DNA of 64,000 nt from Cytophagaceae bacterium. GTDB taxonomy: Bacteria; Bacteroidota; Bacteroidia; Cytophagales; Spirosomataceae. The notes beneath the pieces are model-generated. The model made no database searches, was not told the DNA's origin, and worked only from the letters and a program-made list of their open reading frames with translations. The DNA lies in assembly GCA_016722655.1 (NCBI GenBank), contig JADKIR010000004.1:1922001-1986000 (forward strand), given 5' to 3'. This document shows, piece by piece, positions 9,456 through 16,805 of this stretch; the stretch's first letter is position 1, and each line of letters opens with the position of its first letter. Made by a program: the position numbers and the translations under genes.

Positions 9456-10964
9456 TTAATTGCCAGATGCTTCAGCAATCAATTTCTCACCTTTTACTAC
9501 TGCATCTTCGATAGTCCCTACTAGGTTAAAGGCAGCCTCAGGAAGATGATCATAGTCACCGTCCATGATTTGGTTGAAACCTTTGATGGTATCATTGATA
9601 TCAACCAATACCCCTTTCAAACCTGTAAACTGCTCAGCTACAAAGAAAGGCTGTGAAAGGAATCTCTGCACACGACGAGCACGTGATACCACAAGCTTGT
9701 CGTCTTCTGAAAGCTCTTCCATACCCAGGATTGCAATGATATCCTGAAGTTCTTTATAACGTTGAAGTGTAAGTTTAACCCTTTGAGCACAGTCATAATG
9801 TGCGTTGCCCAATACTTCTGCCGAAAGAATTCTTGATGAAGAATCCAAAGGATCCACTGCAGGATAGATACCTAACTCGGCGATTTTACGACTCAATACC
9901 GTAGTGGCATCTAAGTGAGCAAAAGTAGTTGCCGGAGCTGGGTCAGTCAAGTCATCGGCAGGTACGTAAACAGCCTGTACCGAAGTGATCGAACCTCTTT
10001 TTGTTGAGGCGATACGTTCCTGCATCACACCCATTTCAGTGGCCAATGTTGGTTGGTAACCTACCGCTGAAGGCATACGTCCCAAAAGGGCCGATACCTC
10101 AGATCCAGCCTGAGTAAAACGGAAAATGTTATCAATAAAGAAAAGTATATCACGTCCTTTGCCTTCGCCATCACCATCACGGAAGTGTTCAGCTACTGTA
10201 AGTCCCGAAAGGGCTACACGTGCACGGGCTCCCGGAGGCTCGTTCATTTGTCCAAATATAAATGTTGCTTGTGATTCTTTTAAAGCTTCACGGTCAACTA
10301 CACTCAGGTCCCAACCGCCTTCTTCCATCGAATGCTTGAATGCTTCACCGTATTTCACAATACCTGATTCGATCATTTCACGAAGCAAATCGTTACCTTC
10401 ACGAGTACGCTCACCCACGCCAGCAAATACCGATAGACCCGCATATGCTTTGGCGATGTTGTTGATAAGCTCCTGAATCAATACAGTTTTACCCACACCG
10501 GCACCACCGAAAAGACCAATTTTACCCCCCTTCACATAAGGAGCCAACAGGTCGATTACTTTAATTCCGGTAAATAAAACCTCGGTAGTAGTGGCCAAAT
10601 CTTCAAATTTCGGTGCAGAACGGTGAATCGAAAGTCCCGGGGTATTAACTGGCCCTAAACCGTCAATAGCTTCACCAACCACATTAAACAATCTACCTTT
10701 GATGGCTTCGCCGGTAGGCATTTTGATAGGTGAACCCAAATGTACTACTTCCTGACCTCTCTGAAGTCCGTCTGTACTGTCCATAGCGATAGTACGAACG
10801 CGATCTTCGCCCAGGTGCTGCTGACATTCAAGTATTACTTTTTGACCATTCGATTTTGTTACCGACAATGCATCCAAAATTGCAGGTAGAGAAGCGGCTC
10901 CCCCCTCAAAACTAACGTCCACTACAGGTCCGATGATTTGTGAGATTTTACCAATATTTGCCAT
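9456..10964 (-). CDS. atpD: F1F0 ATP synthase beta subunit
   Basis: A full-length 502-residue catalytic beta subunit. The P-loop GGAGVGKT is at residues 153-160, followed by the GERTREGNDL segment, the Walker B-region LFFIDNIFRFTQAGSEVSAL and the family signature PAVDPLDSSS. It hydrolyses or makes ATP in the alpha3-beta3 hexamer. As in many Cytophagales, it pairs only with atpC; the remaining ATP synthase genes are not in this window. A near-consensus promoter lies 40-70 bases upstream. Confidence 0.98.
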   Translation of the reverse strand: MANIGKISQIIGPVVDVSFEGGAASLPAILDALSVTKSNGQKVILECQQHLGEDRVRTIAMDSTDGLQRGQEVVHLGSPIKMPTGEAIKGRLFNVVGEAIDGLGPVNTPGLSIHRSAPKFEDLATTTEVLFTGIKVIDLLAPYVKGGKIGLFGGAGVGKTVLIQELINNIAKAYAGLSVFAGVGERTREGNDLLREMIESGIVKYGEAFKHSMEEGGWDLSVVDREALKESQATFIFGQMNEPPGARARVALSGLTVAEHFRDGDGEGKGRDILFFIDNIFRFTQAGSEVSALLGRMPSAVGYQPTLATEMGVMQERIASTKRGSITSVQAVYVPADDLTDPAPATTFAHLDATTVLSRKIAELGIYPAVDPLDSSSRILSAEVLGNAHYDCAQRVKLTLQRYKELQDIIAILGMEELSEDDKLVVSRARRVQRFLSQPFFVAEQFTGLKGVLVDINDTIKGFNQIMDGDYDHLPEAAFNLVGTIEDAVVKGEKLIAEASGN

Positions 10965-11003
10965 TTATGAATTATTTAAAATTAATCAAGTGATTTTGGA
11001 CTG

Positions 11004-11034
11004 CAAAATTATTAAAAAGCAGCTATAAAACAAA
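11004..11034 (-). promoter_or_regulatory. Promoter of atpD-atpC
   Basis: On the minus strand, TTTG (11031-11034), a 19-base spacer and TAATTTTG (11004-11011) match the Bacteroidota consensus exactly in elements and spacing, 40 bases before the atpD ATG. Confidence 0.75.
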
Positions 11035-11245
11035 CTCTAAATCATTCTTTTTTTTGGATTTTTTTTAGAGAAATCAGATAAAAGCATACTTTTTATTGGA
11101 GGAAATTGGGAATTGGATTTTTTAAAATGTTTTTTTCTGAATTAATTTAGAACTAAAATGGGAATATATAAATTGAATTGATTTTAAGAATTTAAAATTT
11201 TGTCAATTCAGTCATTTTCTGATAATTTTAGAAAAAACTTTTAAT

Positions 11246-11527
11246 GTGAATTTTAGTAAATTTTTAATCAGGCTTTGCTTGTTATTTTTCGTTTTAAGTC
11301 TGCTTAGTTTCCCTTTTTTACCAGACCAAAACAATACTAAATTATTGGGTGATAGTTTTTTTGTTGACCGGTATCTTTTTATAGCTCTGTTGGCTTTTTT
11401 GACTGTGATAATCTATTTTATGGGCACATTTTTTAATAGATTCCACTATAAACTGGCGATTTTTATGAGTGGGTTATTTGCAGTTTTAGGAATGATAACT
11501 ATTCTTCAGAATATCTTTACAAAATAA
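11246..11527 (+). CDS. Small hypothetical membrane protein
   Basis: A 93-residue predicted membrane protein. The only plausible start is GTG at 11246; an ATG two bases earlier is in another frame and stops at once. Hydrophobic segments at about 9-24, 44-62 and 69-88 suggest three helices, separated by a short loop with LPDQNNTKLLGDSFFVDRY. No family is recognised. It is transcribed towards the DksA-like gene and shares the terminator between them. The AT-rich upstream region shows no strong promoter, so the call is moderate. Confidence 0.5.
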   Translation: MNFSKFLIRLCLLFFVLSLLSFPFLPDQNNTKLLGDSFFVDRYLFIALLAFLTVIIYFMGTFFNRFHYKLAIFMSGLFAVLGMITILQNIFTK

Positions 11528-11544
11528 AAAACCCCTTTCGGGGT
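11525..11544 (-). terminator. Terminator of the DksA-like gene
   Basis: ACCCC (11531-11535) and GGGGT (11540-11544) enclose TTTC; on the minus strand a run of T residues follows. It may also act weakly for the convergent plus-strand gene. Confidence 0.75.
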
Positions 11545-11548
11545 CATT

Positions 11549-11938
11549 TTATGATTGTTTCATTTTAGCTTCTATAGTCTGTTGGGTGTGAGGAACCGCC
11601 ATTAATCTTTCTTTAGGAATCAGTTTACCTGAGTCTTTACAAATTCCGTAAGTGCCGTTTTTAATCCGGATTAAAGCTGCTTCCAGTTGAGAGGCAAATT
11701 TCTGCAATCTGGCAGCAGACTGACTCATTTGTTCCTTTTCCCTTACATCAGCTCCATCTTCTAATGTCTTTGAACCAACGGCGGTATTGTCAGTTCCGTT
11801 ATCATTCTTTCTGCTTAATGTTTCCTTAATAAAATTTACTTCGCTATAAGTGGCTGCAAGTTTTTTGTTTATTAAAGCCTCAAATTCCGCCAGCTCGCTG
11901 TCAGAATATCTGATTTTTTCCTCTTGTGAAGTAGCCAT
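11549..11938 (-). CDS. TraR/DksA family protein with degenerate zinc finger
   Basis: A 129-residue protein starting at MATSQEEK. A longer frame to 11989 exists, but a predicted promoter at 11987-12018 would overlap that start, so the shorter one is chosen. The N-terminal half is a coiled-coil-like pair of helices, and the C-terminal part GTYGICKDSGKLIPKERLM has the DksA/TraR zinc-finger outline but only one of the four cysteines. This degenerate form is common in Bacteroidota. Family members enter the RNA polymerase secondary channel and tune transcription, often with ppGpp; whether this protein does so is inferred. Confidence 0.85.
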   Translation of the reverse strand: MATSQEEKIRYSDSELAEFEALINKKLAATYSEVNFIKETLSRKNDNGTDNTAVGSKTLEDGADVREKEQMSQSAARLQKFASQLEAALIRIKNGTYGICKDSGKLIPKERLMAVPHTQQTIEAKMKQS

Positions 11939-11986
11939 TGTTAAGCTATTTTGGGTTATAAAAAATAAGTAAGTATAAATTTGTCG

Positions 11987-12018
11987 CAAATATAAACCTT
12001 TCAGAAATTATTAACAAT
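11987..12018 (-). promoter_or_regulatory. Promoter of the DksA-like gene
   Basis: Minus strand ATTG (12015-12018), 20-base spacer, then TATATTTG (11987-11994), a full match to TAnnTTTG. It gives a leader of roughly 40 bases to the ATG at 11938. Confidence 0.6.
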
Positions 12019-12216
12019 CAGACATTAAATATTTATTTTTCAGGAATCATCCAAAGTGCGGGGTTAGCTTGATAAATATTTTTTTTGAAAAAAAATTTTA
12101 CATAAGAGTTAGTCCTGATTAGCCATAGAATCAGTTGCATTTTTGGTGTTATCCCTTTCTAAATATTTTCAAAATCGAAAAATACAATAGTATTAAATTC
12201 AGGAAAAATATAATAT

Positions 12217-12248
12217 TTTACAGAATTGAAGGAATTTGTATAAGTTTG
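12217..12248 (+). promoter_or_regulatory. Promoter of the glutamate dehydrogenase gene
   Basis: TTTA (12217-12220), 20-base spacer and TAAGTTTG (12241-12248), 37 bases before the ATG. The -7 element is a full match, the -33 element is one base off. Confidence 0.5.
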
Positions 12249-12285
12249 TGTTTTAATATAAATAAGATTAAAAAATCGATTCAGT

Positions 12286-13563
12286 ATGACATATTTAGAA
12301 CCAGCTCCTATTCATGATAAGGAGAATCCGTTAGAGTCAATGATGTCAAGATTTGACGCGGCGGTTAAAATATTGGGAATCAGCGATGAGATGTATAATA
12401 TTCTCAAAGTACCCGCAAGGCAAGTGATAATTGGGATTCCCGTAACGATGGATAATGGCAAAATTAAAGTTTTTGAAGGCTACAGGGTAATCCATTCTAC
12501 TATCCTTGGACCCGGTAAAGGAGGTATCAGACTCGATCCGGATGTTACAATTGACGAAGTGCGTGCCCTGGCAGCATGGATGACCTGGAAATGTGCGGTT
12601 GTGGATATACCTTATGGCGGTGCTAAAGGTGGTATTGCCTGTAATCCCAGAGAAATGTCAGCAGGAGAAATTGAGAGGCTTATCCGGGCTTATACATTGG
12701 GAATGCTCGATATTTTTGGCCCTGATAAAGATATTCCTGCCCCTGATATGGGTACTGGTCCAAGAGAAATGGCATGGCTTATGGACGAATATTCCAAAGC
12801 CAAAGGTATGACAACTCAGGCAGTGGTTACGGGTAAACCATTGGTATTGGGAGGTTCTCTGGGTCGTACAGAAGCAACTGGAAGAGGAGTGATGGTATCG
12901 GCCATGTCAGGTATGGAAAAACTAAAGCTAAATCCTTATCGGTCAACCGCGGCTGTGCAGGGATTTGGAAATGTTGGCTCATATGCCGCTTTGCTTCTTC
13001 GTGAAAAAGGTGTAAGCATTCATGGAATTAGCGATATAAGTGGGGCTTATTACAACGATAAAGGCATTGATATTGAGAAAGCTATGGCCTACCGTAATGC
13101 CAATAATGGCACTTTGGAGGGCTATAAAGAAGCAGAAAAGATTGATGGAGAGCAATTATTGGCTCTTCCTGTTGATTTGTTGGTGCCGGCTGCAAAAGAA
13201 GATGTGATTACTCATCATAATGCCGGGAATATTCAGGCTAAACTAATTGTAGAAGGAGCCAACGGCCCAACTTCTGCTACTGCCGATGACATAATTAATG
13301 ATAAAGGAATAATGGTGGTGCCTGATATCCTTGCCAATGCCGGAGGGGTTACAGTTTCCTATTTTGAATGGGTACAAAACCGCATAGGTTATAAATGGAC
13401 ACTGGACCGCATCAATCGCAGGTCAGACAGAGCCATGAAAGAGGCTTTCCACAATGTATTTGAAGTTTCACAAAAACACAATGTATCTATGCGTTTGGCT
13501 GCATATATTGTAGCCATTGACAAAGTTGCAAGTACTTATAAATTCAGGGGAGGATACGGATGA
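12286..13563 (+). CDS. gdhA: Glu/Leu/Phe/Val dehydrogenase (glutamate dehydrogenase)
   Basis: A 425-residue enzyme of the Glu/Leu/Phe/Val dehydrogenase family, interconverting glutamate and 2-oxoglutarate plus ammonia in the cytoplasm. GPGKGGIRLDPDV (residues 75-87) and the catalytic-lysine motif PYGGAKGG (Lys114) lie in the substrate domain; PAPDMGTGPREMAW follows; the Rossmann motif GFGNVG is at 226-231. Length and motifs fit the hexameric class of about 420 residues. A strong terminator follows, so it is probably monocistronic. Cofactor preference is not certain from sequence. Confidence 0.95.
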   Translation: MTYLEPAPIHDKENPLESMMSRFDAAVKILGISDEMYNILKVPARQVIIGIPVTMDNGKIKVFEGYRVIHSTILGPGKGGIRLDPDVTIDEVRALAAWMTWKCAVVDIPYGGAKGGIACNPREMSAGEIERLIRAYTLGMLDIFGPDKDIPAPDMGTGPREMAWLMDEYSKAKGMTTQAVVTGKPLVLGGSLGRTEATGRGVMVSAMSGMEKLKLNPYRSTAAVQGFGNVGSYAALLLREKGVSIHGISDISGAYYNDKGIDIEKAMAYRNANNGTLEGYKEAEKIDGEQLLALPVDLLVPAAKEDVITHHNAGNIQAKLIVEGANGPTSATADDIINDKGIMVVPDILANAGGVTVSYFEWVQNRIGYKWTLDRINRRSDRAMKEAFHNVFEVSQKHNVSMRLAAYIVAIDKVASTYKFRGGYG

Positions 13564-13596
13564 AATATTCATTTTTTGGGATTCTATAAATTCTTC

Positions 13597-13632
13597 AAAG
13601 GGCGTGGTTTTTCTAAACCATGCTCTTTTTTT
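13597..13632 (+). terminator. Terminator of the glutamate dehydrogenase gene
   Basis: A 14-base stem with two G-T pairs (13597-13610 with 13615-13628) and a tetraloop-size loop, followed by T residues. Confidence 0.85.
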
Positions 13633-13741
13633 GTTGAGAGTGAAATCAATTAGCTTGATTTAAAAAAAATTAATCAATAAAAAATGTAATAAGCAACAGG
13701 CAATATTATTTCCAAAATCAAAGGAATAATATGATTAAACA

Positions 13742-13749
13742 TATCTTTG
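13742..13749 (+). promoter_or_regulatory. Predicted -7 element TATCTTTG
   Basis: Full match to TAnnTTTG, 16 bases before the SDR gene ATG. No convincing -33 element is seen at the usual spacing. Confidence 0.45.
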
Positions 13750-13765
13750 TAGCAAATTTAATATT

Positions 13766-14563
13766 ATGAGCGAATTCAGAAATAAGGTCGTTTGGATTAC
13801 CGGAGCTTCGGCAGGAATTGGAGAAGCCACCGCTCTGTCATGTGCCAACGAAGGTGCCATGCTGGTATTGTCGGCAAGAAGAGTAGAAGAGTTGGAAAGA
13901 GTCAAAAAACTTACACACCTTCGTGATGAATACGTACTCGTTTTACCCATGGATGTCGAAAATGTGGATTCTTTCCCGGGTTTGGTTCAGCAAGTTTTGG
14001 AGAAATTTGGCAGAATAGACATTTTATTTAACAACGCAGGGATTTCGCAGCGTGGAGATGTGCTCAATAGTAAAATGGAAGTTTATTCCAAACTCATGCA
14101 GGTCAATTTTATCGGAGTGGTGGCTCTCACCAAAGCCGTGTTGCCGGTCATGATAAAACAGAAATCAGGTCATATAGCCGCTACCAGTAGTGTGGCCGGT
14201 ATCGTATCGACACCTTTAAGGTCAGGTTATGCCGCCTCAAAACACGCCTTACATGGCTTTTTCGATGCACTCAGAGCCGAAGTGCATAAGTATAATATTA
14301 AAGTCACACTCGTTTGTCCCGGATATATCAAAACCGACATTTCACTCAATGCACTCAATACGGAAGGTACTTCTTATGGTAAAATGGATAAAAACCAGGA
14401 AAAGGGAATATCGGCCGAAGAATGTGGAAAAAAGATAGTGGAAGCAATAAAAACAGATAAATCGCAGGTGATTATTGCAGGAAAAGAAGGAATGGGTGTA
14501 TTTTTGAAAAGATTTTTTCCGAAAATATTAGAAAAAATAGTTTTGCGACAAGCACCAAAATGA
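13766..14563 (+). CDS. SDR family oxidoreductase
   Basis: A 265-residue classical short-chain dehydrogenase. The nucleotide-binding motif TGASAGIG is at residues 12-19, NNAG at 89-92, the catalytic serine region ATSSVAG at 139-145, and the YxxxK pair at Tyr155/Lys159. Arg38-Arg39 after beta-2 (SARR) favours NADP(H). The closest general type is the DHRS7-like group acting on lipids or other carbonyls; the substrate is unknown. The SixA-like gene follows after 30 bases and is probably co-transcribed. Confidence 0.92.
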   Translation: MSEFRNKVVWITGASAGIGEATALSCANEGAMLVLSARRVEELERVKKLTHLRDEYVLVLPMDVENVDSFPGLVQQVLEKFGRIDILFNNAGISQRGDVLNSKMEVYSKLMQVNFIGVVALTKAVLPVMIKQKSGHIAATSSVAGIVSTPLRSGYAASKHALHGFFDALRAEVHKYNIKVTLVCPGYIKTDISLNALNTEGTSYGKMDKNQEKGISAEECGKKIVEAIKTDKSQVIIAGKEGMGVFLKRFFPKILEKIVLRQAPK

Positions 14564-14593
14564 CCCATTTTTTAAAATAAAACAAAGGAAATT

Positions 14594-15112
14594 ATGAAAA
14601 AAGACTTATATCTGATCAGACATGCCACTGCTGAAGACGGAGCAAACTCTGCCATGTTTAAAGATATTGAGAGAGAACTGATATCAAAAGGCATCATGCA
14701 GTCGGCCCGAATGGGTAAATACTTAACAGAATCAGGTACAGAAATTGAGAAAATATTTTTTAGCCCCGCACGCAGAACGGAGGCCACAGCCAGGCTCATA
14801 GCAGAACAAATGACCCTTGGCGAAGAAAAGTTACAAATGATTGAAAGCCTCTACGGAAGTGGCCCAAGAGCCTATTTGGCATTGATAAATGGGCTTCCAG
14901 AAACCGTTTCTGCCATCGCAATAGTTGGACATAATCCCGATATTACTTTTTTTTCGGAATACCTTACCCGTGATGATACACAAGGTCACATGAAAAAATG
15001 TACAATGATACATTTGCAATTTGACGGTGTAAAATGGGCTGAAATATCACAAAAAAGCGGGAAAATGGTTAAAAGAATTGATGTGAAAAGTCTGGAAAAC
15101 AATGAAGAATAA
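14594..15112 (+). CDS. SixA-like histidine phosphatase
   Basis: A 172-residue member of the histidine phosphatase superfamily. The catalytic RHA motif is at residues 9-11 (LYLIRHATAEDG), FFSPARRTEATARLIAE supplies the phosphate-binding arginine, and IVGHNPDI has the second histidine. SixA removes phosphate from histidine phosphotransfer domains in E. coli; in Bacteroidota the target is not established. It follows an SDR gene and its last 11 bases overlap a small membrane-protein gene, which suggests translational coupling. Confidence 0.9.
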   Translation: MKKDLYLIRHATAEDGANSAMFKDIERELISKGIMQSARMGKYLTESGTEIEKIFFSPARRTEATARLIAEQMTLGEEKLQMIESLYGSGPRAYLALINGLPETVSAIAIVGHNPDITFFSEYLTRDDTQGHMKKCTMIHLQFDGVKWAEISQKSGKMVKRIDVKSLENNEE

Positions 15113-15239
15113 TAAGATTTTTAAGATCGTGTTTTTTTTGTTTTTATTGGGAGTAATAGCTGTTTTAATAGACATGGCCCGGCAAACCACCGCTCCATGG
15201 AACAAAAGAAAACAATTGGAGCGGGCGATACCAAAATAA
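15102..15239 (+). CDS. 45-residue single-pass membrane protein
   Basis: The ATG lies inside the end of the SixA-like gene in another frame, and the product is MKNNKIFKIVFFLFLLGVI followed by AVLIDMARQTTAPWNKRKQL and ERAIPK. A lysine-rich start, one hydrophobic helix (about 8-24) and a basic cytoplasmic or periplasmic tail are visible. The overlap suggests expression coupled to the phosphatase. I do not recognise a family. It could be a spurious frame, but the strongly membrane-like composition and tight coupling favour a real gene. Confidence 0.55.
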   Translation: MKNNKIFKIVFFLFLLGVIAVLIDMARQTTAPWNKRKQLERAIPK

Positions 15240-15271
15240 AAACTGTATCCTTAAATATTAAAGATACAGTC
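15232..15271 (-). terminator. Terminator of the GbsR-like gene
   Basis: ACTGTATC (15242-15249) pairs with GATACAGT (15263-15270); on the minus strand the hairpin is followed by a T-rich tract. Confidence 0.6.
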
Positions 15272-15289
15272 TGATTAACCCCAAAAATT

Positions 15290-15793
15290 CTATTTAAATA
15301 CCTTCAGGAAAGTGTTGATTAACCAGCTTTCCTCCGATTTTACTATCTGATCCAGTGTCATTTCGGTGAAAGAACTCACACTCGAAATATCATTTATTAT
15401 TTTCTGAAATTCCTTTCCTTCTGCAGTATTGTCTTTCAAGTTCTTTTTGATGTCCTCTATTGTGTCAACAATTGGCGTTAGTTCTCTTTTTTTCCTTTCT
15501 CTGGCTATGAGTCTTGCCACTTTCCAAATGTCTTTTTCGGCAATAAAATATTCTTTTCTTTCACCCGGAAGCAGCTGTTTGTAGATGATCCCCCAGCTCA
15601 TCAGGTCGCGGAGGTTCATATTTACATTGCCTCTGGAAATCTGGAGTTCGTCCATGATTTCGTCGGCGTTGAGCGACTTAGGCGAAAGCAGTAGCAGAGC
15701 GTGAATCTGCGACATAGTTCTATTGATACCCCATTGGGTAGCCAGTGTACCCCAGGTATGAATAAACCTATCTTTCGCTTCTTTTAATTCCAT
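15290..15793 (-). CDS. GbsR/MarR family transcriptional regulator
   Basis: A 167-residue regulator. WGTLATQWGINRTMSQIHAL and LNADEIMDELQISRGNVNMN, then LRDLMSWGIIYKQLLPGERK, are hallmarks of the GbsR branch of MarR-type winged-helix proteins, followed by a helical dimerisation region. Relatives control osmoprotectant or membrane-lipid genes. No obvious target lies beside it: upstream on the same strand is a 240-base gap and the DtxR-like gene. The effector is unknown. Confidence 0.9.
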   Translation of the reverse strand: MELKEAKDRFIHTWGTLATQWGINRTMSQIHALLLLSPKSLNADEIMDELQISRGNVNMNLRDLMSWGIIYKQLLPGERKEYFIAEKDIWKVARLIARERKKRELTPIVDTIEDIKKNLKDNTAEGKEFQKIINDISSVSSFTEMTLDQIVKSEESWLINTFLKVFK

Positions 15794-16036
15794 AAATCTT
15801 TTTTTTAAGTACTTGCACGTGTCTTAAGAAGTTCCAAATTAAAATAGTCTTATTGAATTTTCAAAATTTTCTGAAAGTATTTTTCAAAAAAAAAGACTTT
15901 GGAGGCCTTTTCGTGCATTTTTACCTGATAATGAGCTAAAATTATGCCAATCGAGGAGTTATTTTTCACAAAAGAGAAATAGAAATCATGTATTTGTAGG
16001 ACATGACCAATAATAACTGAAGCTTTTTTATGCTAA
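15794..16036. other. Intergenic region with no recognised gene
   Basis: AT-rich gap upstream of the GbsR-like gene. It contains CACGTG at 15816-15821 and a CTTAAG at 15823-15828, but no symmetric operator or full promoter could be defended. Confidence 0.4.
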
Positions 16037-16690
16037 TTAGTTTGCATCCACCAAAATATTTCCGGCAACCATTCCACTCAGATTTTCAATATATTGATTG
16101 TTGATAGTCACCACAATTGATTTATCAAAATCCAGAATTTCATTGATTTTTAATCTATCACCGAGTTTAAGGCCATGCCGGTTGATCTGTTTTAAAAACG
16201 AACTCTGGGAAATAGCAACCGAAGTAAAAATATAATCTTTATCAATCTTGCCATCACTGAGTTTCATGTAGGCTGTATTGGCTATTCTTCCCTCCTGATC
16301 GGGTATGGGCGAACCATGAGGGTCAAATTTCGGGCTATGAAGCAGATCGTTGATTCTGTCAAAAAATATTGTGGAATCTATATGCTCTATCTGTTCGGCA
16401 ATTTCATGTACTTCGTCCCATTGAAAACCCATTTTTTCGACCAGAAACATCTCAACAAGGCGATGCTTTCTTATTATCACTCCGGCTTCTAATCTACCAG
16501 CCTCGGTAAGTGAAAGTGGCCTGTATTTTTCATAAATAAGCAAACCCTTTGCCGCCAGCTTTTTAACCATGCTGTTGACTGTCGGCATTTTTATGTCGAG
16601 GCTATTGGCCAGATCCAGCACCGACACATCTTGCCTTTCGGAACTCAGATGAAAAATGGCTTTGAGATAATTTTCTTCGGTGAGTGTCAT
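16037..16690 (-). CDS. DtxR/MntR-type metal-dependent transcriptional regulator
   Basis: A 217-residue protein with the full DtxR architecture. The winged helix covers residues 1-65 (LTEENYLKAIFHLS; LDIKMPTVNSMVKKLAAKGL). The metal-binding and dimerisation domain includes HRLVEMFLVEKMGF, EIAEQIEHIDS and a DPHGSPIP motif typical of the family, and the C-terminal 75 residues look like an SH3/FeoA-like domain. Such proteins repress metal-uptake genes when loaded with Fe2+ or Mn2+. It is divergent from a TonB receptor, and a perfect inverted repeat lies between them, so local regulation of metal uptake is strongly inferred. Confidence 0.92.
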   Translation of the reverse strand: MTLTEENYLKAIFHLSSERQDVSVLDLANSLDIKMPTVNSMVKKLAAKGLLIYEKYRPLSLTEAGRLEAGVIIRKHRLVEMFLVEKMGFQWDEVHEIAEQIEHIDSTIFFDRINDLLHSPKFDPHGSPIPDQEGRIANTAYMKLSDGKIDKDYIFTSVAISQSSFLKQINRHGLKLGDRLKINEILDFDKSIVVTINNQYIENLSGMVAGNILVDAN

Positions 16691-16747
16691 AATACCTCAA
16701 ATTTAAGAAAGATATTTTTCTGTAAAAAGAGATGATAAATCTTTTTT

Positions 16748-16763
16748 GTTAGATTATTCTAAC
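16748..16763. promoter_or_regulatory. Candidate DtxR/MntR operator
   Basis: GTTAGATTATTCTAAC has perfect GTTAGA/TCTAAC arms around a TTAT centre. The TTAG...CTAA arrangement resembles known DtxR-type boxes. It lies 57 bases from the regulator start and covers the -33 zone of the TonB-receptor promoter. Confidence 0.65.
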
Positions 16764-16781
16764 TTTTTAATTTTATTTATA

Positions 16782-16789
16782 TAATTTTG
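16782..16789 (+). promoter_or_regulatory. Predicted -7 element of the TonB receptor gene
   Basis: TAATTTTG fits TAnnTTTG and is 16 bases before the ATG; the palindrome 18 bases upstream occupies the expected -33 position, consistent with repression. Confidence 0.5.
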
Positions 16790-16805
16790 TTAAAATTTTG
16801 ATTGG

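Noticed and set aside
15800..15830. Possible operator upstream of the GbsR gene with CACGTG and CTTAAG
   Set aside because: The arms do not share a common centre, so no symmetric site can be defended.
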